DNA from: JALEFZ01 sp039820545
GTDB lineage: Bacteria > Bacteroidota > Bacteroidia > J057
NCBI GenBank assembly: GCA_039820545.1
Contig: JBCBPW010000004.1
Coordinates: 62,001 to 126,000, forward strand
Direction: 5' to 3'
Length of the DNA stretch: 64,000 nucleotides
Shown here: positions 27,157 to 35,482 of the stretch, in pieces
Layout of the letters: each line of letters starts with the position of its first letter
How positions within the stretch are numbered: position 1 is the first letter of the stretch
Notes under the pieces: generated by a model
Told to the model about the DNA's origin: nothing
The model's input: the letters and a program-made list of their open reading frames with translations, nothing else
Databases searched by the model: none
Program-made: the position numbers and the translations under genes

Positions 27157-29298
27157 TTATTCTTTTACAATCTTGCTTCTGAAGACGCCTACATCTGTCT
27201 GAAGCGTGAGGATGTACAGTCCCGAATCCCATTTGTGGGTATCGACGTTCTGACGATCCTGAATGCTTTCCCATTCGGCACGATAGATTTCTCTACCTGT
27301 GAGATCATGGATCGTGAGTAGCGCGACTTCTGATCGGATCGCTTGAGAGAGTTCGATAGTCACGAGATCTTGTACAGGGTTGGGATAGATGTTGACAGAT
27401 CCTAGTGGTAGCTCATCTTCAATGCTTGTAGTACAATTTGAAGAGTCACGCGCGACGACCAAGAAGTCATCTGAGAGGTCGAAGCATCCATCCGTCAAAG
27501 GAACCTGAAGGGCATTTTGTCCCATCATCGCAATGATATTTCCTGTGTAAGACAAGCCCCATACGTAGCAGATACCAGGACCTGCAGGTGCAAAGTTGGC
27601 CATGTCGCCAGGAGGAAGTCCAAGGATGGTACCTTGATCATCTGTGATCACATAGGCGAAGTTGGGTCCTACGACATTGCTGCTATCGAAAGATACAAAC
27701 TGATCGGTTCCATCGATACAAACGAAGACCGAGTCATTGCCCATCTCATCAGTGATGTTACCACCAGAGACAGAGTCTCTAAATACGACCAGGAAGTTAT
27801 CTGATAGATCGAAGCATCCGTCTGATAGTGGGACTTGCGTCGCATTGTCTCCTACTTGAGCGGTTACGGTTCCTGTGTAAGAAAGTCCCCATACCCAGCA
27901 CTCGCCAGGACCTGCGGGTTGGAAGTTGACCATGTCGCCAGGAGGCAATCCGAGGATGGTTCCGTTGTTGTCAGTTACTACATAAGCGAAGTTGGGTCCG
28001 AATGTTCCTACGCTATCGAAGGAGATGACTTGTGGCATGCCGTCTAGACAAACTTGTACGGTGTCATTGCCCATATCATCTGTAATGGCGCTACCACCCG
28101 ATACAGAATCTCTAAATACAACTAGGAAGTTATCTGAAAGATCAAAGCATCCATCTGTCAAAGCAACCTGTGTGGCATTGTCGCCAACTTGAGCCGTTAC
28201 ATTTCCTGTGTAAGAAAGTCCCCATACCCAGCACTCGCCAGGACCTGCGGGTTGGAAGTTGACCATGTCGCCAGGAGGCAGTCCCAGGATGGTTCCATTG
28301 TTGTCAGTGACGACGTAAGCGAAGTTAGGTCCTACATTTCCGACACTATCGAAAGAGATGACTTGAGGCATGCCGTCTAGACATACTTGTACCGTATCGT
28401 TGCCCATCTCATCTGTGATCATGTCCCCACCTGATACAGAATCTCTAAATACCGTAATGAAGTTGTCTGATAGGTCGTAGCAGCTATCCGAGAGGGGAAC
28501 CATGGTGGCATTGTCTCCCAATTGAGCTGTAATATTTCCTGAATAAGAAAGTCCCCATACCCAGCACTCACCAGGACCTGCGGGTTGGAAGTTGACCATG
28601 TCGCCAGGAGGCAATCCGAGGATGATTCCGTTGTTGTCTGTAACTACATAGGCAAAATTCGTCCCACTTGTTCCCGTCGAATCGAAGCTCAACACTTGTG
28701 CCATGCCATCTAGACATACTTGAGCAGAAGTTCCCCCACCTGTAAGGGCAACGGTCCCGCCATTACAATTCAGAATGATGTTTTCTGAACCCAGACTGCC
28801 GTTCGTTACTTCAAACCAAAACTGCGAACCATCTCCTCCTCCATTCCATTCGATGGTGCTATTGGCATTCATGACAGAAGGAACAAAATCCCCTGCTGTC
28901 CAGATTCCTTTTGTTACAGCTACGCTTTCACGCCCTTGACCACCTGCGCCCCACTGCACAAAATCCTCCATCGCTGTACTCGAACCGAAGCTATTGGTGT
29001 TATAAATACCCAAGTCTGATGAAGTACCTAGCGAAAGGCCACTACCTGAGATGGTGACGATATCTCCAGGTGCCATCATCGTATTGCCTGTGACCGTGAT
29101 GTTGCTGGCTGATAGTTGTCTATACGTAAACAGATAGCACAGCCACCAATTGTTCACATCTACCGTAGAGGAACCTACATTTTTTAATTCAATGGTGCTG
29201 CTGCTGCCATATTGCACTTCATTGATGACCACTTGGGCCGAGGTGAAGTGAAACAGCAAAAATCCTAAGAGGATGAATAGAGAATGTTTTCGTTTCAT
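27157..29298 (-). CDS. Secreted lamin-tail-domain protein with four 110-residue repeats and T9SS sorting domain
   Basis: This 713-residue surface protein has a signal peptide ending near TSAQ and a lamin-tail-like domain (about 22-175) starting VVINEVQYGSSSTIELKN. Four tandem repeats begin at C195, C306, C417 and C527 with periods of 111, 111 and 110 residues. Each repeat has the landmarks CLDGMPQVISFDS, ILGLPPGDM, GPGECWVWGLSY and FDLSDNF. A T9SS type A sorting domain (about 632-713, VNIYPNPVQDL...) ends it. Repeats 2 and 3 are almost identical in DNA as well, so recent duplication is likely. It probably works as an adhesin or extracellular matrix protein; the exact role is unknown. Confidence 0.85.
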   Translation of the reverse strand: MKRKHSLFILLGFLLFHFTSAQVVINEVQYGSSSTIELKNVGSSTVDVNNWWLCYLFTYRQLSASNITVTGNTMMAPGDIVTISGSGLSLGTSSDLGIYNTNSFGSSTAMEDFVQWGAGGQGRESVAVTKGIWTAGDFVPSVMNANSTIEWNGGGDGSQFWFEVTNGSLGSENIILNCNGGTVALTGGGTSAQVCLDGMAQVLSFDSTGTSGTNFAYVVTDNNGIILGLPPGDMVNFQPAGPGECWVWGLSYSGNITAQLGDNATMVPLSDSCYDLSDNFITVFRDSVSGGDMITDEMGNDTVQVCLDGMPQVISFDSVGNVGPNFAYVVTDNNGTILGLPPGDMVNFQPAGPGECWVWGLSYTGNVTAQVGDNATQVALTDGCFDLSDNFLVVFRDSVSGGSAITDDMGNDTVQVCLDGMPQVISFDSVGTFGPNFAYVVTDNNGTILGLPPGDMVNFQPAGPGECWVWGLSYTGTVTAQVGDNATQVPLSDGCFDLSDNFLVVFRDSVSGGNITDEMGNDSVFVCIDGTDQFVSFDSSNVVGPNFAYVITDDQGTILGLPPGDMANFAPAGPGICYVWGLSYTGNIIAMMGQNALQVPLTDGCFDLSDDFLVVARDSSNCTTSIEDELPLGSVNIYPNPVQDLVTIELSQAIRSEVALLTIHDLTGREIYRAEWESIQDRQNVDTHKWDSGLYILTLQTDVGVFRSKIVKE
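27436..28716 (-). repeat. Four tandem coding repeats of about 330 bp
   Basis: Units start near 28716, 28383, 28050 and 27720 (minus strand), with spacings of 333, 333 and 330 bp. The inner units are near-identical at the DNA level, which could allow copy-number change by recombination. Confidence 0.9.
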
Positions 29299-29726
29299 GA
29301 TAACTAATGATTAATGGTTGAAGTGATTGTTCGGTGGAAAAGTCGATCTGAGCAGCAGGTTTCATCATAAGTTGGAAAAGACAGGATGCGCATAATGAAA
29401 TGCCGACAGGCAAACCTCTCCTCATTTAGGTAGACAGCATTTGAGAATGATCATGTGTGTAAGTGCGAATGGAAATATTGTCCATTCGGGGAGCGGGCAT
29501 TGTGACTTGGAGAAAAATTCGGTGGGGCAGACCTTCATTTTACTCAAAATGTCAATGCTTCAGTAGCGTTCGTTCGTTTCCTCAAGCGGATTTTCTCTCG
29601 CTTATATATGATACCACAAGATTAAGGGTCAATTCTCACGATAGAATCACAGAAATGTCATTTATAACGCATATTTGATGGCGGTTCTGTGATACTATTG
29701 TGATAGAACTACACGTAATTGGAGAT
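29299..29726 (+). promoter_or_regulatory. Upstream region of the PhoB-type regulator with 11-bp-period direct repeat
   Basis: TGTGATA occurs at 29688-29694 and again at 29699-29705, exactly 11 bp apart. This is the half-site period used by OmpR/PhoB-type dimers. An inverted copy, ATCACAGAA (29646-29654), pairs with TTCTGTGAT (29685-29693). The repeats lie 22-39 bp before the start codon of the regulator gene, which suggests autoregulation. The rest of the region shows no frame. Confidence 0.5.
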
Positions 29727-30431
29727 ATGGAAAAGATCCTGATCATCGAAGACGACCTTGACATTGTTTCGCTACTAGAAATCCACCTTCAGGACTTGTC
29801 ATTTCAAGTGAGCAAAGCCTATGACGGATTGTCTGGTTTGGAGATGGCGCGCAATCAAGATTTTGATCTAGTTATTCTGGATTTGACCTTGCCAGGGATC
29901 GATGGATTGGAGGTCTGCCGCAGGCTGCGAAGTGAGCGTAGGTACACGCCTATCATGATGCTCACTGCACGGACAGAGGAAATTGATAAGATTCTAGGCT
30001 TGGAGATGGGAGCAGATGATTACCTGACAAAGCCCTTTTCTGTTCGAGAGTTTGTGGCCCGTGTGAAGGCCATTCTTCGTCGTACCCGGATCATCCAAAA
30101 TAAAGACGGTAGTACAACCAGTCAGAAGCAGCTCAATTTTCAGGATTTGTGTATCGATCTTGATAAGCGAGCCGTCTTGGTGAAAGACAAACGCGTGGAG
30201 CTGTCGCCTAAGGAATTTGACCTGCTCAGCCTGCTGGCAGCCCATCCTGGCAAAAGCTTCAATAGGGGAAGCCTCCTCAATCTGGTTTGGGGCTATGATT
30301 TTGAAGGCTACGAACATACGGTGAACTCTCATATCAATCGTCTTCGCCGCAAGATCGAGCCTGATATGGGACAGCCTACCTACATCCTCACTACGTGGGG
30401 CGTAGGGTATCGTTTCAATGAGAATTTGTAA
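29727..30431 (+). CDS. OmpR/PhoB-family response regulator
   Basis: This 234-residue regulator has a receiver domain (1-120) with E8-D9-D10, phospho-acceptor Asp52 in VILDLTLPG, Thr in MLTART and Lys in YLTKPFS. A winged-helix DNA-binding domain (about 135-232) carries VELSPKEFDLLSLLA and the recognition helix HTVNSHINRLRRKIE. The start at 29727 (MEKILIIEDD) is set by the receiver fold. The histidine kinase gene follows 78 bp downstream on the same strand, making a standard two-component pair. Direct repeats just upstream may be its own binding site. Confidence 0.94.
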   Translation: MEKILIIEDDLDIVSLLEIHLQDLSFQVSKAYDGLSGLEMARNQDFDLVILDLTLPGIDGLEVCRRLRSERRYTPIMMLTARTEEIDKILGLEMGADDYLTKPFSVREFVARVKAILRRTRIIQNKDGSTTSQKQLNFQDLCIDLDKRAVLVKDKRVELSPKEFDLLSLLAAHPGKSFNRGSLLNLVWGYDFEGYEHTVNSHINRLRRKIEPDMGQPTYILTTWGVGYRFNENL

Positions 30432-30509
30432 ATTGATGTGAGACATCAGGTAGATTGAGCGTGTGAGGGAAGAAAAGAATCTGATGTTATACTTATATTT
30501 TTTACCTAC

Positions 30510-31985
30510 ATGACCGGACGTAATCCCCTATTTATAAAGGCCTCTCTGACCTTGTTTTTTGTGCTGGCCCTTGTCGGCTGTACATATCTGCTCATCACTT
30601 GGCGGATGGCAGATCAGTATGTGGATGAGATCAATCAGCGACTATACGGTAGAATCGCAGATAGTACAGCTACACATGTCCCGATGGAAAATGGAGTAGT
30701 CGATACTGCCGATATGCACCATCTCATGCACTCCATGATGATGATCAATCCAAGTGTGGAGGTGTACCTATTGGATTCAGTAGGAAATATCACATCTTAT
30801 GTCGTCCCACACAAAAAGGTTGTCAGAGAAAAAGTTGACCTAAAGCCGCTGTTGACATTCATTGAGGCCGAAGAAAAACCCTTTATCAAAGGAGATGATC
30901 CGCGAAATTTGGAGGAGCAAAAAGTATTCTCCGCGGCTCCGATTTTGAAGGAAGGAAAATTGCAGGGCTACGTGTACATCATCCTGGCGAGCGCCGAACG
31001 TGCAGCAGTGACAGGTGGGGTGACAGGTTCTTACATTCAGTTGATGGGGACGCAGTATTTCTTCGTTGCCTTGGCTGTGGCCTTGGGCTTAGGTTTATTG
31101 GTGATCTGGTATTCGACAAGGAGTCTGAGAGACATACTGGAAGTATTTCAACGATTCAGAGACGGAGATCAAGAGGCGCGTATTCCTGACCATATGGGCA
31201 AGGATTGGTACCCACTAGCAGAGACCTTTAATTCGATGGCTGATACGTTGGTGGCCAATATCGAGAAGATTCGATCGGTGGATCGCTTCCGACAGGAACT
31301 CATTGCCAATGTATCCCACGATTTGCGGACACCCCTGGCCGTTATTCAGGGCTATTTGGAGACTTTGTTGATTAAAAATGATACCCTAAGTCCTGAAAAT
31401 CGCAAGCAGTATCTCGGTACTTCGATCAAAAGCATTCATCGCCTGACCAAACTGATCGGACAATTGTTTGAGTATTCGAAGTTAGAAGCACTCCAAATAC
31501 AGCCGCAGAAAGAAGCTTTCTTTTTGACAGAGCTCGTCCATGACGTCAAGTACAAATATCAGATTCTAGCTGAGGATAAAGAGATTGTGCTAACAGTCGA
31601 GCATCCCGAAAATGTTCCGTTGGTGTTTGCTGACATCGGCATGGTGGAGCGTGTGATTCAAAATCTCTTGGACAATGCGATCAAGCATACGCCCTCAGGA
31701 GGGGAGGTGAAATTGGAGCTAGCAGAAAACCACCAAGGGGTACAAGTACGCGTCGTAGATACAGGACCTGGTATTCCCAAGGACAAACAGTCCTTTATTT
31801 TTGAGCGCTACAATAAGCTGGCAAATGCAAAAGGTGGAAATGGGACAGGACTTGGTTTGGCCATTGTAAAGAAAATTTTAGAGCTGCACGAGACCACCAT
31901 TGAAGTCCAAAGTAAAGTTAATCAGGGAGCCTCATTTTCTTTCTCCCTTCCTAGTTATTCTCAGCATGAATTGGCGATGGGATAA
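30510..31985 (+). CDS. Sensor histidine kinase (partner of the PhoB-type regulator)
   Basis: This 491-residue membrane kinase has a transmembrane helix at about 10-30 and a periplasmic sensor of about 150 residues. A second helix (about 178-200), HAMP (200-252), HisKA with His270 in NVSHDLRTPLAV, and an HATPase with NLLDNAIKH, DTGPGIP and GTGLGLAIV follow. The sensor contains a His/Met-rich patch (MHHLMHSMMM, residues 69-78), which could bind a metal ion such as copper, though this is inference. The motif PSVEVYLLDSVGNI is shared by a Bacteroidota kinase subfamily. It probably phosphorylates the regulator encoded just upstream. Confidence 0.93.
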   Translation: MTGRNPLFIKASLTLFFVLALVGCTYLLITWRMADQYVDEINQRLYGRIADSTATHVPMENGVVDTADMHHLMHSMMMINPSVEVYLLDSVGNITSYVVPHKKVVREKVDLKPLLTFIEAEEKPFIKGDDPRNLEEQKVFSAAPILKEGKLQGYVYIILASAERAAVTGGVTGSYIQLMGTQYFFVALAVALGLGLLVIWYSTRSLRDILEVFQRFRDGDQEARIPDHMGKDWYPLAETFNSMADTLVANIEKIRSVDRFRQELIANVSHDLRTPLAVIQGYLETLLIKNDTLSPENRKQYLGTSIKSIHRLTKLIGQLFEYSKLEALQIQPQKEAFFLTELVHDVKYKYQILAEDKEIVLTVEHPENVPLVFADIGMVERVIQNLLDNAIKHTPSGGEVKLELAENHQGVQVRVVDTGPGIPKDKQSFIFERYNKLANAKGGNGTGLGLAIVKKILELHETTIEVQSKVNQGASFSFSLPSYSQHELAMG

Positions 31986-32018
31986 AAGAAAGAGGAAGGA
32001 CTGATACACCCTTCCTCT
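31984..32018 (-). terminator. Intrinsic terminator after the DUF1501 gene
   Basis: AGAGGAAGG (31991-31999) pairs with CCTTCCTCT (32010-32018). On the minus strand the stem is followed by TTCTTTT, so it ends the DUF1501 transcript just inside the kinase stop. Confidence 0.75.
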
Positions 32019-32060
32019 CAGAAAACTAAAACCCCTGAACTAAATTTTGACTTTCTACCC

Positions 32061-33686
32061 CTACCTTCCAATCATAAATTTGCCGCTATATGTGGTGTCT
32101 AAAGCTTCGATGGTGTAGGCATAATATCCCGGTTTGATTGAGGTTTGTCGATAGTTGAATGTATGTTTTTGAGGACCTGCTTGCTCAGATCCGTCGGTGA
32201 GGACCATCACCTTACGGCCTTGCATATCAAAGAAAGTGATCCGCACGTGACTATCTTCTCTCAGCGTATAGTGAAATTCCAACTGTCCGATCGCATAGGA
32301 TGATCGAACCCTATGCCCAATGCTGGGCGCGTTGTATCCATTCCCTCCCTCTAGACAAGTGATACCCAATCCTTCTATCATCGTGTGATTCCTCCCCATG
32401 ACATCGTTTACTGTCTGCGAATCAATACAGAGCCAGTTTTCCAGCACATTGGCGTATATATCACGGAAGTCGGTGTAAAACTGTAGGTTTCCATAGTCAT
32501 CAGGTTCTTGGAGCTTCGCCGCTTGTCCTATGAAGCCATTGCCATTTAAGCTAGGACCAAAAAGGAACATGGGCGCAGCGGAACCGTGATCTGTTCCCCT
32601 CGATCCATTCTCCTCGATCCTTCTCCCAAACTCCGAAAAAGTCATGGTCAACACGCGCTGATCATCTCCACTGCCTTCTAGGTCCTCATAGAAAGCCGTC
32701 AAAGCATGGCTGATGTCGCGCATCAACTGGGGATGCGTATCTGCTTGATTGGCATGTGTATCGAAGCCGTCGATGGAGACCATATACAGCTTAGTATTCA
32801 AACCTCCTTTGATCATGCGTGCCACCAGTGCCAGCTGGTTACCCAAGTCAGATTCCGTTTCGTATTCGGCTTGATTGCGCGAAGCGTTGTAGGATTGTTG
32901 GATGGACTCCGCATAGTTGAAGGTGTTGTTTGCAATGGTGCGCAGGAAGGTCAACTGCTCTCCATAGCAATTATTGGGAACGGCCTGTGGATCATATAAC
33001 TGACCTGTCTGCGCAATTTCGTATAGCTCGTTAGGATCAGCTACCGCCACAGACATGTTGATTTGGCTCCCTTCAAATACCAAATGCGCATTACTTCCAA
33101 TCTGGATGGCTGGCGGGTCAGAAGGAGGATTATTGATGAAGTCGGGATGGCGAACATCCAGCCAGCGGCCCAGCCAACCTGAAGAGGCATCTCCATCTGA
33201 TTCACTCGCGGCGGACCATATATCAGTAGAGCGAAAGTGAGAGAGGTTTTGATCGGGATAACCCACGGATTGAATGACTTTCATTTTCCCTCTATCCCAT
33301 AGTGGGAGAATATCATTGAGGTCAGGAGAAAATCCATAGGTGCTATTCATTTTTATCACATCCCTTTCTTTAAAGGCAAGGGTAGGACGGACCTGGGTAT
33401 AATAACTAAAGTCGTAAAGGGGAATGATCGTATTGAGTCCATCGTTTCCTCCTTTCATTTGCAACAAAACTAATATTCTGTCTGAATTCGCATTCACTAA
33501 GGCATCTACCATCGGCGTGCTTCCCAGTGCATTAATGGAGAGTCCGCCAAACATCATGGCTGCCCCTCCTGCAATCCCCATTCGAGAGAGGAATGCCCGA
33601 CGGCTCCAGAGTTGATGATCTTTTTCATGTGCCTGTCCGTCTTCCAGGCTGCTTCCACGACGGTTTGAAGTATGATGATCGCACAT
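32061..33686 (-). CDS. DUF1501 family protein with Tat-like signal and T9SS sorting domain
   Basis: This 541-residue protein belongs to DUF1501, which has an alkaline-phosphatase-like (sulfatase) fold of unknown substrate. An N-terminal twin-arginine motif, SRRAFLSRM (about 28-36), precedes a hydrophobic segment, so Tat export of a folded protein is likely. Family segments are LLQMKGGNDGLNTIIP, LSHFRSTDIWSAAS, YMVSIDGFDTHANQ, TMTFSEFGRRIEENGSRGTDHGSAAPMF. The last 85 residues form a T9SS domain (LEFHYTLREDSHVRITFFDMQGRKV). It follows the DUF1800 gene by 116 bp. The two families nearly always occur together, probably as one exported system. Confidence 0.92.
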   Translation of the reverse strand: MCDHHTSNRRGSSLEDGQAHEKDHQLWSRRAFLSRMGIAGGAAMMFGGLSINALGSTPMVDALVNANSDRILVLLQMKGGNDGLNTIIPLYDFSYYTQVRPTLAFKERDVIKMNSTYGFSPDLNDILPLWDRGKMKVIQSVGYPDQNLSHFRSTDIWSAASESDGDASSGWLGRWLDVRHPDFINNPPSDPPAIQIGSNAHLVFEGSQINMSVAVADPNELYEIAQTGQLYDPQAVPNNCYGEQLTFLRTIANNTFNYAESIQQSYNASRNQAEYETESDLGNQLALVARMIKGGLNTKLYMVSIDGFDTHANQADTHPQLMRDISHALTAFYEDLEGSGDDQRVLTMTFSEFGRRIEENGSRGTDHGSAAPMFLFGPSLNGNGFIGQAAKLQEPDDYGNLQFYTDFRDIYANVLENWLCIDSQTVNDVMGRNHTMIEGLGITCLEGGNGYNAPSIGHRVRSSYAIGQLEFHYTLREDSHVRITFFDMQGRKVMVLTDGSEQAGPQKHTFNYRQTSIKPGYYAYTIEALDTTYSGKFMIGR

Positions 33687-33802
33687 AATTTGCTGTTTTG
33701 AGAGGCGGGAATAGATCCCAAAAGAGATTTTACTATTGGCTGGACCATGGTCTCTGACTTGGCACTTGATTCAACAGGTCTTAGACCTCGCTTCATGTTT
33801 TT

Positions 33803-35272
33803 TTAGACCAACTGAAACTCGGGAAGCCTTGCGATGTGCTGCATCAGCAGGAAAATCTGCCATTGCGCGCCATCAAAATCCAGACTCCAAGTACCGTCGT
33901 CAAAGTAATTCTGAGGAATCTCTCCCTGGAAGACCTTGGTCGCCCGTTCGTAGGCTTCAGGTGTTTGCAATCCTCTGGGGATGAAAAAATCGACCAAGGC
34001 TTGCGTGACAGCCGCCGCATCGTTGCTGTTTCCGCTGACTTTCTTGGCAAAATTCACGAGTTGCAGAGCATATTTGTCGGCATAGTAAGCGGTGAATCCT
34101 TGAACGATCTCCCAACGCATCGTCAGTGTGGTCGTATTGATCCAATCTCTATCGCCAGGCCATCCTGCCACATCAGGAGGATTCAAAATGACCTGTCCCA
34201 TTATCTCAGGCGCACCAAATACATAACCTTTGATAGCCTGATTTATAGGCATTCCCATTTCTTTGAGTAAGGAAGATGTCAGGAAATAGGGATTCTTAAC
34301 CTGGGTGTGAATCACGCCATCGTCAAAGAAATGTTCACTTTTGAATAGCTGACGAAGGACGGGGGCAATTTCGAAGTTGTTGCTGAGAAAGGTATTGGCC
34401 AATTGCCCTACAATGACTGTGTCTATTTGGTGACTCACAAACTCTTGGTAGAGCAGGCCACAGATATATTCCGCGATTTTTTGGCTTCGTTGACTGAAGA
34501 GGATGTCATGGACATCGTCATATCCCCAATTGCCTGTTTGTCCAAAAATAGTCTTCACGCCATCATCAAAGCGGTAAGGATAAAACTGCTCATCCTTGGT
34601 ACACCAATCTCCTTCCTGCGCAGTCGATTGATCGTAGGCGATGGTCCAGCCTGTGAGTGCTCTCGAAGTCTCTACGATGTCCTGCTGTGTATAACCATTG
34701 TCTCTCCCCAATGTGAATAGCTCAAATAATTCCCTTGCATAGTTTTCGTTGGGTGCCTCTTGGGTATTATCTGCTCCATTGAGGTAAAAGAGCATGGCGG
34801 GCGTCTTGCCGATGGTTTCGGTCATGGTACGGAAATTTCCCAGGGCGTGATTGCGAAGGATCTCTAAGTATCGGTAGCCCATGACGCTACAGGTGTATGA
34901 CTCAAATTGCGTGACGAAGTGGCCCGACCAGAAGAGGGTAAGCTTCTCACGCAAGCCTCTTTGCGGCAAAGCCACAGACCAGTCGATGAGATACTCGTAC
35001 AGCTTTTGGATGTTGTCGTCCAGATCGCGGAACTGCGATCCTTTCCAGTCGGCCCATTCGGGACGGGGGAGATCGGGCAGATTCATTGCCTCATCTATGA
35101 GTTGATCCACTAGTGTGGCTGGGTCGAGGGCAAGCGCAGCATCCAACTCATCGGGCGTAGCCCCAAAGCCGATTCTTCGATAGAGGTGCTGAGCACGGAC
35201 CTTATCCCAGGACTTGGAGAGGCTAGGCGTATATGGCGTCAAATCCCCTGTGATACAAGTAGAGGTTAGCAT
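33803..35272 (-). CDS. DUF1800 family protein
   Basis: This 489-residue protein matches DUF1800 throughout: AQHLYRRIGFGATPDEL near the start, EKLTLFWSGHFVTQ, YLEILRNHALGNFRTM, NENYARELFELFTLGRDNGYTQQDI, and the end segment PPDVAGWPGDRDWINTTTL. The function is unknown, but the gene is a regular partner of DUF1501. ATG 35272 (MLTSTCITG) is used as the start. An upstream frame of 46 codons crosses the terminator at 35340-35372 and is therefore rejected as coding. No clear signal peptide is seen after this start, which is odd if the partner is exported. Confidence 0.9.
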   Translation of the reverse strand: MLTSTCITGDLTPYTPSLSKSWDKVRAQHLYRRIGFGATPDELDAALALDPATLVDQLIDEAMNLPDLPRPEWADWKGSQFRDLDDNIQKLYEYLIDWSVALPQRGLREKLTLFWSGHFVTQFESYTCSVMGYRYLEILRNHALGNFRTMTETIGKTPAMLFYLNGADNTQEAPNENYARELFELFTLGRDNGYTQQDIVETSRALTGWTIAYDQSTAQEGDWCTKDEQFYPYRFDDGVKTIFGQTGNWGYDDVHDILFSQRSQKIAEYICGLLYQEFVSHQIDTVIVGQLANTFLSNNFEIAPVLRQLFKSEHFFDDGVIHTQVKNPYFLTSSLLKEMGMPINQAIKGYVFGAPEIMGQVILNPPDVAGWPGDRDWINTTTLTMRWEIVQGFTAYYADKYALQLVNFAKKVSGNSNDAAAVTQALVDFFIPRGLQTPEAYERATKVFQGEIPQNYFDDGTWSLDFDGAQWQIFLLMQHIARLPEFQLV

Positions 35273-35337
35273 AAGCGCATCTTTTTGGTTGATGTGCTTG
35301 TGAAACGAGCTGGGGGGAGCTTCCCCTACCTTGGCAT

Positions 35338-35372
35338 AAGAAAAAATACCCACCTGCTGTAGATGGGTATTT
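35338..35372 (-). terminator. Intrinsic terminator after the GSDH-cytochrome gene
   Basis: On the minus strand AAATACCCA pairs with TGGGTATTT (35364-35372 and 35344-35352) and runs into T residues. It separates the large gene upstream from the DUF1800/DUF1501 pair. Confidence 0.8.
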
Positions 35373-35482
35373 AAACCATGTTTGTGTAGATACGCCATAA
35401 ATGGACGCATTTACTGTTGTATCCTTACCTTCTGCCAGTGCCAACGTCTCGTTGGTGCTAATGTAGCTTTCTCCCCACCTCT

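Noticed and set aside
27436..28716. Repeats considered as a CRISPR or satellite
   Set aside because: The period is about 330 bp and the units encode protein repeats in frame; there are no short repeat-spacer units.
35273..35410. Extended N-terminus of the DUF1800 protein
   Set aside because: The extra codons cross a clear terminator of the upstream gene and have no family similarity.
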